DNA of 64,000 nucleotides from Phaseolus vulgaris. Its lineage: Eukaryota; Streptophyta; Magnoliopsida; Fabales; Fabaceae. Below the pieces are notes generated by a model, which saw only the letters and a program-made list of their open reading frames with translations, was not told where the DNA came from and did no database searches. Shown in pieces: positions 1 through 10,923 of the stretch (position 1 is its first letter; every line of letters starts with the position of its first letter). The translations under genes and the position numbers were made by a program. Where the stretch lies: contig NC_023750.2 in NCBI RefSeq assembly GCF_000499845.2, positions 28,941,652 to 29,005,651 on the forward strand, given 5' to 3'.

Positions 1-1137
1 CTGAAGGTTATGCCATCAGTGCAGTTTTATGTGTGGAGAGCCTTATGGATAGGATAGCAACAAAGCTAAACCTGTATAAAAGGGGCGTGATGTTGATAGA
101 TACGTTATGTGTCTTATGCGGGAGGGAAGAGGAATCGATTCACACATTCTTGTTTCATGTAAGGTTTCAATCATAGTTTGAAATATGTGTAATAGGTGGT
201 TTGGGATTAGCTCGATGAATCATAATGAGTAGGTTAAACATTTTGTACAACTTTCCAGCATTTGCTTTAATAATGAAGGCAATAAGTTGTGAAAAAGCCT
301 GTGGGTTTCTGTGATATGGTGTATTTGGAAGCATAGAAACAAAGCTGGTTTTAATCAAGCAAAGATAGATGCTGAAGAAATTTTTACCATGACACAAGTC
401 CAATCATGGGCATGGATGAAACATAAAATAAGGAAAGTCAACTTCTCATTTTCTGATTGGATTTTATCACCTTTAATTTGCATTAACATGACAACAAAAA
501 TTTGGTGAGTATAAATGATTAACTTGCTCACTTGCTTTATGGTCTTGAACTTAAATTTGTTGCATGTTTTACTGTTGTCTTTGATATCTTTGATCTGGAT
601 GAGAGGAAACGAAGGTTGATTATTTTGGTGCAGGTGATGATGATACACGGATGATGGTGTAGTTTGGTGCAGAGTACGTGGTAAGTTTGAAGCAAAGGAA
701 GTCATGTCCTATAGTTGTTGTTTGGCGTTAAAGAGTATAATGCAGAGAGATTTAAAGGCTATCAATAAAGTATGACATAAGAGCATCAACATCAACATCT
801 TTAATCACATTTAGGTGTTGTCTTAGTGGAGAAGGTGATGTCTTGGTGGAGTCAACACTACTAATTCTGGAAGATGTGGAAAATTCACATAGAGTCATTG
901 TAACCATGTTGCTGGTTTTGGAAAGTAGTCTTGAAATATAGGTTTATGCAATTGCTAGTGTTGTGGTAGTTATGTTGGAAAGGAAGGGAGTGATCAATAA
1001 GTTAGACCTTAATTTGTAGTTATGCTTTTGGTTTGTGACTTAGGAGTAAGATAAGTTTACTCTCTTTTGTATAAAGGTTGGGACACTCCTGAAGTGTTCA
1101 TTTTTATTTTATTTATTCATTCTTTGCTAAAAAAAAT
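1..1137 (+). mobile_element. 3' end of a decayed LINE (non-LTR retrotransposon)
   Basis: The first 170 bases encode, with a frameshift near base 48, a Cys/His-containing segment (visible CVLCGREEESIHTF) typical of the zinc-binding domain that follows the reverse transcriptase in plant LINEs. Bases 311-508 continue with IWCIWKHRN and a Trp-rich tail, also typical of that C-terminal domain. About 600 bases of 3' untranslated sequence follow, ending in a short A-run at 1129-1137, the expected LINE tail. The 5' part, including the RT, lies outside the window. Stops and shifts make it a pseudogene. The assignment rests on motif recognition; the exact clade is not determined. Confidence 0.65.
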
Positions 1138-1520
1138 ATTGCAAAATGATATTGTGTCCATGAGAATGAGAACACAAAGTGGATGCAAATTAATATTTTA
1201 TTACATTTAACGTAAGTGAAAGTGACACTAAGGTATTGTCACCTTAGTCCATACTAAGTTATTTAATAAAAATAAAATAAAATATTAAAACACTTTTGTC
1301 TCACATTTTCATTTTCATTTTTATTTTTTATTTTTTATTATTTTTCACGTGTTGTCTAGTCTGAGTTTTAAAGAAAATAAAAAAAAAAGTTAATTAAAAA
1401 CACTAAATATAATATAATAAAAAAACGAGTGAATTATGTAAATTGGAAAAAATATTTATTTTGATTAAACTAATTCATTGTTCTCTCATAGTGTAGTAAT
1501 ATTTACCTTTTATGTAAATG

Positions 1521-1554
<34 letters not shown>

Positions 1555-1778
1555 TTGTTCAATAATTCAATTCATATTTTAATAAAAAAGTAATTTAATA
1601 TTTTAATAATATATGGAGTTATTAAAATAGATTTTTCCTAAAAATTGTGTCCTTAGACTCCTCATCTAAACGTTTTGCTCACACCCATTTAAAAATCACT
1701 CCCACGAAGCTGAACTTAAGAGGAGTTGTATCAGTAATAAGTAAGCTTTCTTTGAAGCATTCTCTCTTTCAGGTCACA
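1138..1778 (+). promoter_or_regulatory. AT-rich upstream region and 5' leader of the P450 gene
   Basis: No coding potential is visible. The stretch is very AT-rich, with an (AT)n microsatellite at 1521-1553 about 230 bases before the P450 start codon. The open frame extends upstream of the P450 ATG to a GTG at 1647 but contains no earlier ATG, so that part is read as 5' leader. No single TATA box stands out because many AT-rich words would fit. The microsatellite could be polymorphic between accessions. Confidence 0.4.
1521..1553. repeat. (AT)n microsatellite
   Basis: About 16 uninterrupted AT dinucleotides precede the P450 gene. This is a simple-sequence repeat. Confidence 0.95.
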
Positions 1779-3466
1779 ATGTTCTCAACACTTGTTCTAA
1801 TTCTTTGCCTAACTTTTCCTGTGTTTTTGCTGTTCTTCTTCCAATACCGTACAACTTTCAAAAGCCCACCATTTCCACCTGGTCCTAGAGGTCTTCCCAT
1901 AGTAGGAAATCTTCTTCAACTAGATAGTTCTTCCCTTCATATCCAGTTATGGCAACTCTCAAAGAAATATGGTCCTTTATTTTCCCTTCAATTAGGTTTA
2001 AGGCAAGCAATAGTTGTTTCCTCACCTAAAGTGGCACAAGAGGTAATGAAAGACCATGACCTAGAGTGTTGTGAACGACCTAAATTACTTGCCCAACAGA
2101 AACTCTCCTATAATGGGTTAGACATGCTATTTTCCCCATACAATAGGTATTGGAGAGAAATCAGAAAAATCTGTGTTATGCATATCTTTAGCTCCAAACG
2201 CGTCTCATGTCTTTCCTCAATAAGACATTCTGAGGTCAAGCAGATGATACAAAACATATCTAGCCATGCCTCAACTTCAGAAGTTACAAATCTGAATCAA
2301 GTGTTAGTATCTCTTAGTAGCACTGTTATATGTAGAATTGCTTTGGGGAGAAGATATGAAGAGGAAGGAACTGAAATGTTTCACAGGTTGTTCAAAGAGT
2401 GTGAAGCCCTGATGGGTACCCTCTTTGTTTCAGATTATATTCCTTTCATGGGTTGGGTTGATAAACTGAGGGGACTGCATGCACGTCTTGAACGAAATTT
2501 CAAGGACATGGATAAGTTCTACCAAGAAGTCATTGATGAACATACGGATTCTGATAACAAGACTGCAGAAGAAGATTTAGTTGATGTCTTACTTCAACTC
2601 AAGAAAGACAATTCGTTATCCATGGATCTCACTAACGATAGCATCAAAGCGGTGCTCATGGTTTGAATTTCCACTCCTTCCCTTTACTTTGCCTACTTCA
2701 ATTTGCAGAGAAAACTTACATCATCACTCGTATTCTTGTTTCATTTCTTTCTAGATTATGAAAGTAAGGAATCATATAATCTAATATTCATAGATCATAG
2801 ATTTTTTCCTTAGAAAATGCTTTATTTGAATACTAACTAAGATTTGTTCTTCCACAGAACATACTGGTAGGAGCAACAGATACAACTGCAGTCACATCAG
2901 TGTGGGTCATGACTTCACTATTAAAACATCCAAGAGTTATGAAGAAGGTTCAAGAAGAAATAAGGAGTTTAAGTGGTAAAAAACCTTTCTTAGAAGAGGA
3001 TGATGTTCAAAAGTTTCCCTATCTCCAAGCAGTGATAAAAGAGACACTCAGATTGCACTTACCAGCACCACTGCTTGTACCAAGAGAATCAAGTAAAAAA
3101 TACATGATAGATGGTTATGAAATTCCAGCCAAGACAATAATATACGTGAATGCTTGGGCTATTCACAGAGACCCTGAAGCTTGGGAAGATGCAGAAGAGT
3201 TTAAACCTGAGAGGTTTTTAAACAGCACTATAGATCATCGTGGACAAGATTTTTGTTTCATTCCATTCGGTGCTGGTCGTAAGATTTGCCCAGGTATGCA
3301 TATGGCATTTGCCGCATTGGATGTTATTCTTGCTAACCTTCTTTATTCCTTTGACTGGGCATTGCCAGATGGAATGAAAAGTGAAGACATTGATACAGAA
3401 GTGTTACCAGGACTTACAATGCATAAGAAGAATCCTCTCTGTGTTTTGGCTAAGTGCCAAATGTGA
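1779..3466 (+). CDS. CYP83: Cytochrome P450, CYP83-like, two exons
   Basis: Microsomal haem-thiolate monooxygenase. Exon 1 is 1779-2660 and exon 2 is 2858-3466; the 197-bp phase-0 intron has GT at 2661 and CACAG ending at 2857. The joined protein is 496 residues, normal for the CYP71 clan. Visible parts: hydrophobic N-terminal anchor (about 3-21), proline hinge PPGP (33-36), C-helix WREIR, I-helix GATDTT (299-304), K-helix ETLR (356-359), PERF (411-414) and the haem loop PFGAGRKICPG with ligand Cys438. The intron lies just before the I-helix motif, its usual place in A-type P450s. The ATG at 1779 is chosen because it directly precedes the membrane anchor. No stop or frameshift is seen, so the gene looks functional. 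In Brassicaceae CYP83 enzymes oxidise aldoximes; the legume substrate is not readable from sequence. A neighbouring CYP71-clan family remains possible. Confidence 0.9.
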
Positions 3467-3504
3467 ATCCAAAAGTTGAAATCAATGAACTATAAAAATA
3501 TTAA

Positions 3505-3510
3505 AATAAA
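3505..3510 (+). terminator. Polyadenylation signal of the P450 gene
   Basis: AATAAA lies 39 bases after the TGA stop of the P450 in an AT-rich context. The distance is short but usual for plant near-upstream elements. Confidence 0.5.
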
Positions 3511-4772
3511 GATTAGTAGTACAAGAAGTGAAGAAGTCCTATTTTGACAATGTTTTATTTTTAATCTTTTTTTTTTTTATTGTTTCATTTAATGTTTTGT
3601 GTCATGTGGTGGTGGAGGTGCTTTTAGAAGTGATTCATATTGTTTTAGATAAATTTTATATATGGATTGAACTACTCTACTCTGGTACTTCTATTTATTG
3701 AAATTCTTTAATACTGATAAAAAAAACACGTGTTACGTAGTCCGTTCACTTAATTATTTTTTCCCAAAAACAAATGCATCTAGGATTTGCATTAATATAC
3801 TTTTCCACCAAAAATCCAAGGAAAACTAATAGTTTTGAAAGTTATGGATAATAAATTAATTGCCATAATTTAAAATTATAAAGTAGGAAGTTTGTTTAAG
3901 CATCATTTATCAACTTATACATATGTCAATAAAGTTTAGATTTATCTACTTATACATATATGTCAATAATGTTTGGATGAAGCAAGTGTTTGGTTTATAA
4001 TGAACTAAAGCTTGTTGTTCATTTTGTCAAGCTTTAACAAGTTGTGATATAACATATTGACGATAAAAAGAATTCAAATCCTTTCAATCTTTTATCTTTT
4101 GTTTAGTTACTTAACAATGGAGTTCAATTTATATTTAAAATTTCAAAATTAGGAGAGAATTTTGTTTATATCTAACTGTTGTTTAAAAATCATGTCTCTT
4201 TCCTCCTCACTAACCCTTCCATAACAAATTAATCAATATGTTTGAAATGTTCTTGTTATTAAACTAATCAATATGCTTGAAAAATATATGCTTGAAATGT
4301 TCTTGTTACTGAAAATATTCTTGTTCGTGGTAGATATTAACTTAAAATCAATTGGCAGTAAGTTGTTATAATCATATATTTTAGCTTAAAATCTATTAAT
4401 ATTAAAGTGAAATTGTCTACTAGATATATAAGTCACGCTCCCAAGACTTGAACTAGGTGATGTGGAACTTTATAAACTCTCCTTTTACATATGTCTATCG
4501 AGCCAAGATATTATCAAGATGGCTTATAGGCTTTCACATAATTTAATATTAGAAGACGCTAACAAACAAAAATCAACACTAATTAGTTAATAGTGTCGGA
4601 TTTGTGTCGCATGTTTGTAAGACTCAAATCATTGACGCTAACTAATTAGTTGTTTTTGAAGACTGACTCTAAGTAGTACTAACTTAGCCAACGCTAATTT
4701 GATACTAATTTTCAATTGGTTTAACATGTTTTTCATACTATTCTTTCATTCATTCTATGAAAAATGCATGTT
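3511..4772. other. AT-rich spacer with a small repeated word, no gene
   Basis: No open frame with recognisable product is present. The word ACGCTAA occurs three times at 4556, 4635 and 4690, with GTGTCGGATTTGTGTCG between the first two. This resembles subterminal repeats of a degraded DNA transposon, but no terminal inverted repeats or target duplication were found. Confidence 0.4.
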
Positions 4773-4777
4773 AAATT

Positions 4778-5878
4778 TGTAGAGCATGGGAGCTTTAGTG
4801 TTTCAAATCCATGATGAATCTTGAAGTTGCGCTGCTTTTGGTTTGGGTTTATATTAGAGTGTTTAGAATCTATGTAAAGATCAGTTCTTGACCCTTGCAC
4901 AAAGCTTTCCCAATCTGTTTTAAAAAGAAAAGTGTTTTTCTAAGCTAAGAGAAAAACAATCGGTTGAATTATCGAAATAATCAATTTTTGTCACTTGGCT
5001 TGTTTAAAGGTATTAAAACTGTTTTTGACTTATGTAACTACCTAACCAATTCAACCGGTCAAATCGACTTTTCAACCGGTTGATTGTAACTTTTCCTAAC
5101 AATTTTTTAAAAACTTTTTAATCTGTTTTGGGTGTTATCAAAACTGTTTTGGCTCATAAATGTTTCCTTAAACGTCTAGTTTTTAAGTGCTATAAATATA
5201 GCCTTTCTTTCAGAACAAAATACACAAGCTTTTACACAGTTTGAAATCAAACAAAGTGAGATTGAGATTAGTTTTAAAATAAGTTTTTCAAAGTTTGCAA
5301 GATTGTTGTTTAGCTTTGCACTAGTACAAGATATGATCATAAGACTTCCTGGTTTCTATAATCTCAGGTGTTTTTTATTCCTTTCATGATTCTTGTAATT
5401 GTACTTTCATAAACTTGTAAGTGTGTATGAAATCCTGCAAAGTCAGAGGGTGTTCTGACTTGATGTGTGTGGTTGCAAAGAAGGTGAGTGGATCTTGTGG
5501 TTTTCAAGGTCACCTCTTTGTGGTTGTGTTGTTGTAATCTGTAAGTGATTACTAGTGGAACCCAGTGGTTGTTCTAGGAACTGGATGTAGCTCAAGGTTG
5601 AGTGAACCAGTATAAAATTGGTTGTGTAAATCTCTCTCTCTCTCTCTAACTCCTTAAAACTGTTTGTTTTAATTCTGCTTTTGTTGCTAATATAAACAAC
5701 CGGTTAAAACGTATTTTTAACCGTTTAAAATTCTGTAAACAGTTTTTGTATCATTGTTTCATTACTTTCCCTAATTACTTATCTATGATTGTCTGATAAA
5801 GGTTCATTCTTATTCAATCTCTGCGAAAATCTTTGATAAACAATTCACCCCCTTTTGTTTAAGCCATCAATTTTTACA
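4778..5878 (+). repeat. E1 5' LTR
   Basis: 1,101 bp, aligning along its length with 9817-10918. It carries degenerate copies of the AACCGGTT-type palindromes that are better preserved in the 3' LTR. The conserved word TTCACCCCC lies close to its 3' end. Confidence 0.9.
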
Positions 5879-5880
5879 AT

Positions 5881-5893
5881 TGGCATCAAGAGC
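5881..5893 (+). promoter_or_regulatory. E1 primer binding site
   Basis: TGGCATCAAGAGC starts two bases after the 5' LTR and resembles the usual plant Copia site complementary to initiator-Met tRNA (TGGTATCAGAGC), with changes. Confidence 0.75.
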
Positions 5894-5946
5894 TAGGTTC
5901 TTGAAAAATATTCAAGTTCTGTTTTTTTCTGAAAAATCTTTTTTAC

Positions 5947-7640
5947 ATGGTTGACAAGTTGCCTTTTGGGGAAGGTGCTTCCATAAACAGATCACCACTG
6001 TTTTGTGGTGTCAATTACCAGTTTTGGAAGGTAAGAATGAAAATCTTTATGCATTCAACTAATAAGGGTATTTGGGAAACAATTGAAAATCGTGTCTTTA
6101 TACCTCAAGTCAAAAGAGAGGAGGTTTTAATTGATAAACCTTCATCTGAATGGACTGAGGCTGAAAGCAAGAAAGCAAAGTTTGACTAGATTGCTAAGAA
6201 TATAGTAACCTATGCCTTGAGTTGTGATGAATTTTTCAGGGTATCACAATGTAGCTCAGCAAAGGAAATGTGGGACATTCTTGAAGTCACACTTGAAGGG
6301 ACAAATGATGTCAAGAGGGCCAGAAAGCATGCTCTTATTCTAGAATATGAGCTCTTTAGAATGCAGAAAGGAGAGACCATTTGTGATGTGCAGAAAAGGT
6401 TCTCTCACATAGTAAATCATTTGATGAGTCTTGGTAAGTCTTTTGATAAGGAGGAGCTGAACATCAAGATCTTGAAGTGTCTTGATAGAAAATGGCAGCC
6501 AAAGGTCACTGCCATTTCAAAATCAAAAGATTTGACATCAATGACAGCTACTTCCTTGTTTGGTAAGCTTAGGGAGCATGAGCTTGAGATGAATAGGATG
6601 GTTGTCCAAGAAAGTGAGGACAAACAAAGCAAAGGCATTGCACTCAAAGCTTGCAATCACAAACAACAACAAGACTCAAGTGAGAGTGATGAAGACACCA
6701 TGAGTCTACTGTCAAGAAAGTTCAACAAGTTCTTGAAGAAGAAAAGCCAAGCTTCAAAAAGGTATAGCTCTAAAAAACCTAGTGATTTTAATCTTAACAA
6801 GTACAGTTGTTATGGTAGTGGTGAACAGGGTCATATCAAGGTAGAATGCCCCAACAATGAAAGCAAAGATAAAGCAGATTTCAAAATTGAGAAAAGAGGA
6901 AAAGCCAAGAAGGAATATGTTGCATGGGATGACAATGAGGTCTTCCTCTAGCTCTTCTAATGATGAAGAAGAAAACATGTGCCTTAGAGCATCTTTATCC
7001 AGTAGCATGAGTTCATCATCTTCAATCAAAGGTAACAACTATTATCAATTGCTTAAAGCTTTTAATGAAACTCATGAAGAGGCTAACTGATTGGCTCTTT
7101 CTCACAACCGATTGAAAGGTCTAAATAACTGGCTGGAAAATAGAGTCAAGTCACTGGAAGAAGAGTTGAGAAAAAGAAAGGAAGATTTTGAAAACCTTGA
7201 TTTGATTTACAAGAACTCAACTTGCAGTTGTGACTCAAAGTTATGTGGAAATTGTGAAAATCTTGAAAGAAAGATTCATTATCTTTAGAAAACCATGGAT
7301 AAACTTACAACTGGAAAATCCAACTTTGAAGATGTTCTTACATCTCAAATTTATGTTTTTGGAAAAGCTGGTTTAGGTTTTTATCCACAAAGGAAAGGAA
7401 ATGGAATCTCAAAACCTTTTTCATCTGTACCAGAAAAACAATCGGTTAAAAGGTCGATTCAACCGGTTGTTACATGCTTCTATTGCATGAAGAAAGGTCA
7501 TTCAGTTAGGTTCTGCAAGTTTTGAAAGTCTCTTGTTCCTAAAGGGATCTTTAAATGGATTCCAAGATGTTTTTATGGTTCCAAAGACAAGTCTAACACA
7601 AAGAGTTCCAAGTTCTTTAAGGGATCAAATCTTGTGATTT
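5947..7640 (+). pseudogene. E1 gag, broken
   Basis: Copia-type nucleocapsid/capsid gene, parallel to the intact gag of S2 (26308-27972). ATG at 5947 opens the frame. A TAG at 6187, a frameshift near 6945, and TGA/TAG/TGA stops near 7088, 7286 and 7523 break it. Parts seen: the Gly-x-Asn-Tyr-x-x-Trp start of the capsid domain; a first zinc knuckle (CYGSGEQGHIKVEC) whose second Cys is Ser; an acidic Ser-rich stretch; a coiled coil about 7100-7290; and a second, complete C-x2-C-x4-H-x4-C knuckle about 7480-7520. The frame continues to about 7640, ending at the same TTCTGTTTTGCAG word that precedes protease in S2. Confidence 0.85.
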
Positions 7641-8454
7641 AACAAGTTCTGTTTTGCAGATATTTTACTCTACTTGAAGGGTCAGAAAGATCAGGATCTC
7701 AAGAAGATTTGTTTGCAAATCAAAGCCTTGTCCTGACTTTATGTACTGCTTACATTTGTGTACCTTAAATCTGAAGGATAATTTCTGGTTCTTCTCATTG
7801 TTGAACATTAGTCTTTAAATCCATTTCTATATTTTTCTCTATGCCTATGCTTGGATTATAATTAGCTTGTATTTCTTCTGTTCTTTATACAAATCTGTGT
7901 GCCTTATAAACCTTGATGTTTGAATATAGCATCGCTGTTGAAAATCTGATTTTCTCAAAAACAAATTCATCAGTGCAGAAATTCAACTGATTATTTCTTT
8001 GAAACAACCAATTGTTTTCTCTCTGTCAGCACTGAACAAATTTGTTTTTAATTTCTAAGCTCTTATTTGTAATTTTGTTCAAACCCAGTGATTTATGTGG
8101 TCAATAATGTATTAATTACATCTTTGAATACAATATACCTCTGTTATAACTAATCTTTATGAATCAGATTCCTCTTAATCTTGGAAATTAAAACTGCTTT
8201 TAAAGTTTGGTCAAATCAACATGTGATTTTCTGTACTTTCTTTTTTGACTGACACAAACTATTTTATGATTCAGATTTGATTCTCTTTTCTGTTTTGAAA
8301 ATAACCCACATAATGCCAACTTTGACCAAGGGTTATGGCTATATAAGTAATGCAATTTACCTGTTGTTTTCCCATAAACAATTTGTTGTTCTTCTTTTTC
8401 CTCTACTATAGGTTTTTCCCTGCAGTGTGCTAAAGTTCTCCTCTGATTTGAGTT
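7641..8454 (+). other. E1 linker where pol is missing
   Basis: No protease, integrase, RT or RNase H similarity can be read in any frame. In S2 the corresponding gag-to-ORF3 interval carries about 3.1 kb of pol. The stretch is AT-rich and contains further degenerate AACCGGTT-like words around 7985-8020. It probably corresponds to the non-coding linker that follows pol in relatives. Confidence 0.6.
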
Positions 8455-9366
8455 ATGGTTGCAACTCCTCCATGTACTAAAAGGATGAAAACCAGAGTTG
8501 TAAGGAGTGGTGTGAAAGGTGTAGACATGGTCATCACCAATGATGTATGGAATGTTGTGACTGGATTGAAGTTCTCTGGGGTTAGAATCAACAGAGGAAA
8601 TCTATGGATAGTTGAATAATTGAAAAGGATGCAATTCTACAAGAGTTGTCTCAAAAATACCCCCTCCAAAGTAAGAAATTTTTCTGTTGGAGGGTTAAAG
8701 CTTGATGAAAGGCTCATAGCCTTCATTGTGTCATGGATCATCACACCAAGGGGGAGCAATCACTCCACTCTTTCTGAGGAAGACCTGTTGTTGATCTATT
8801 GCATTATGAATAAAGTGAAGATCAATTGGATCCACACCATCAAGGAACATATGCAAAAATCCATAAGGTTAAGTGACTTCCACTATTCATATGCAATTTT
8901 AATCTCTAAATTTCTACACTACTTTGAAGTGGATGTTGAAGAGGAGCTAGCTGAAATTATCAAGGCCTTAAGTGAGATTAACAGTGGATCCCTACGCAAA
9001 ATGGGATTTACTAAAATTAGTGGGAGATAGGTTAGCAAAGATGGTGACCAAGCTGGCCCAAGTGGAACCAATGATGGTGATGAACCTGAAGATGCAACAA
9101 CTCAAGAGGAACCTGCTGCTGAGACTTAAGAGGTTGGTCCTAGTGATGGTTACATGGGAGAAAGGATGACTACAATGTCTTCGTTTGAAAGATTAATGAT
9201 CAACCGCATGGACACATTTGCTGAAAATCAAAGGAATCTCCATAATTTGTGAGTCAACGTTCAATCATATGGATTCACGTTTTCAAACCTGGATGAATGG
9301 ATAGAAGAGGTTCAGAATCAGCTTCTAGAGCTACAATTTGAAAGGGAGAACAATCCTTCTTTCTAA
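8455..9366 (+). pseudogene. E1 third ORF, plant-transposon-protein-like
   Basis: A single 304-codon frame from ATG 8455 to TAA 9364, broken by four in-frame stops (8617, 9028, 9127, 9250) but no frameshift. The product resembles the putative plant transposon protein domain (recalled as Transposase_32): a Val/Trp motif (TNDVWNVVTGLKFSGV), a Trp-Ile-Ile-Thr-Pro stretch, a Leu-Leu-Ile-Tyr-Cys-Ile-Met-Asn stretch, a hydrophobic segment ending in HYFEVD, then an acidic tail. It is collinear with the broken ORF at 31517-32514 of S2. Sireviruses are known for extra ORFs downstream of pol, some called envelope-like; no membrane segment is obvious here. Function unknown. Confidence 0.7.
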
Positions 9367-9802
9367 TTTGTTGGTTTAAATTTAGGTTGCTTTTAATCCT
9401 TCCTATTGTCTATTTGTGAAGACAAATAGGGGGAGAAGTATGTTGGGATATGTAATGTTCTTATTATTTGCACTTTTACTTCCTTTAAACATTGCTTAAC
9501 ACTGCTATAACTGGTTTAAATTTAAAATTTTACAACTGATAAAACTCTGATACAAAATTTCAACCAGTTATTCCTGCGAAATAACCGATTGTTTATCTGT
9601 GTTTGCACCTTTGTATGTTGACTGGTGTCTCACACTGATTTAGTTGATGTTCCTCTCTGGAAATCACCTAGTTGGAACTAGTTTGTGGTGCTTGTTTGAT
9701 TGGAATAGATTATCCTATATTTCTATGTTTGCTCATGAATGCAAGTTGTACAGATTCTAAACAAGAACATTCCAAAAAGTATCCCAAGGATTTGTCTCCA
9801 TC

Positions 9803-9815
9803 AAATAGGGGGAGA
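9803..9815 (+). promoter_or_regulatory. E1 polypurine tract
   Basis: AAATAGGGGGAGA lies immediately before the 3' LTR, as expected for the plus-strand primer. Confidence 0.75.
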
Positions 9816-9816
9816 T

Positions 9817-10918
9817 TGTAGAGCATGGGAGCTTTGATGTTTCAAATCCATGATGAAGCTTGAAGTTGTGCTGCTTTTGGTTTGGGTTTAGATTAGAGTG
9901 TTTAGAATCCATGTAAAGATCAGTTCTTGACCCTTGCACAAAGCTTTTCGAGTCTGTTTTAAAAAGAAAAGTGTTTTTCTAAGCAAAGAGGAAAACAACC
10001 GGTTGAATTATCGAAATAATCGGTTGTTTGTCACTTGGCTTGTTTAAAGGTTTTAAAACTATTTTTGACTTGGTTATGTAACTGCCTAACGAATTCAACC
10101 GGTTAAATCGACTTTTCAACCGGTTGATTGTAACTTTTCCTAACAGTTTTTTAAAAACCTGTTAATTTGTTTTGGGTGTGATCAAAACTGCTTTGGCTCA
10201 TAAATGATGCCTTGAACGGCTAGTTTTTAAGTGCATAAATATAGCCTTTCTTTCAGAACAAAATACACAACTTTTTACACAATTTGAAATCAAACAAAGT
10301 GAGATTGAGATTAGTTTTGAAAGAAGTTTTTCAAAGTTTGCAAGATTGTTGTTTAGCTTTGCAATGGTACAAGATCTGATCATAGGACTTCCTGGTTTCT
10401 GTAATCTCAAGTGTTTTCTATTCCTTTCATGATTCTTGTAATTGTACTTTCATAAACTTGTAAGTGTGTGTGAAATCCTGCAAAGTTAGAAGGTGCTCTA
10501 ACTTGAGGTGTGTTGTTGCAAAGAGGGTGAGTGGGTGTTGTGGTTTTCAAGGTCACCTCTTCGTGGTTGTGTTGTTGTAATCTGTAAGTGATTACTAGTG
10601 AAACTCAGTGGTTGTTCGGGAAACTTGATGTAGCTCAAGGTTGAGTGAACCAGTATAAAATTGGTTGTGTAAATCTCTTTCTCTCTCTAACTCCTTATAA
10701 TTGTTTGTTTTAATTCTGCTTTTGTTGCTGATATAAAGAACCGGTTAAAACGTATTTTTAACCGATTAAAATTCCGTAAATAGATTATGTATCATTGTTT
10801 GATTGCTTTCCTTAATTGCTTATCTGTGATTGTTTGATAAAGGGTCATTCTTATTCAATCTTTGATAAACAATTCACCCCCCCCCCCCCCCGTATTTTTT
10901 AAGCCATCAATTCTTACA
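9817..10918 (+). repeat. E1 3' LTR
   Basis: 1,102 bp. It contains paired AACCGGTT palindromes about 190 bp (9999-10027), 280 bp (10097-10130) and 925 bp (10740-10770) into the LTR. A run of about 15 C bases (from 10877) replaces the short C-run of the 5' copy, just inside the 3' terminus. Confidence 0.9.
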
Positions 10919-10923
10919 AAATT

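Larger units (their letters stand above)
4778..10918 (+). mobile_element. E1: non-autonomous Copia (Sirevirus-like) element lacking pol
   Basis: A complete LTR-bounded insertion of 6,141 bp. The LTRs (4778-5878 and 9817-10918) begin TGTAGAGCATGG and end in TTACA, and perfect AAATT duplications flank them at 4773-4777 and 10919-10923. Inside are an initiator-Met-type primer binding site, a gag with a long coiled-coil tail and second zinc knuckle, no protease/integrase/RT/RNase H, and a third ORF before the polypurine tract. The ~1.1-kb LTRs and coiled-coil gag suggest Sirevirus. Stops in gag and ORF3 show it is old, and it would always have needed enzymes supplied in trans. Confidence 0.88.

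Noticed and set aside
1647..1778. N-terminal extension of the P450 frame
   Set aside because: It begins at GTG with no ATG before 1779, and would place a charged stretch ahead of the membrane anchor.
8455..9366. Calling E1/S2 ORF3 an envelope gene
   Set aside because: No signal peptide, membrane span or surface-protein pattern can be seen; position alone is not enough.
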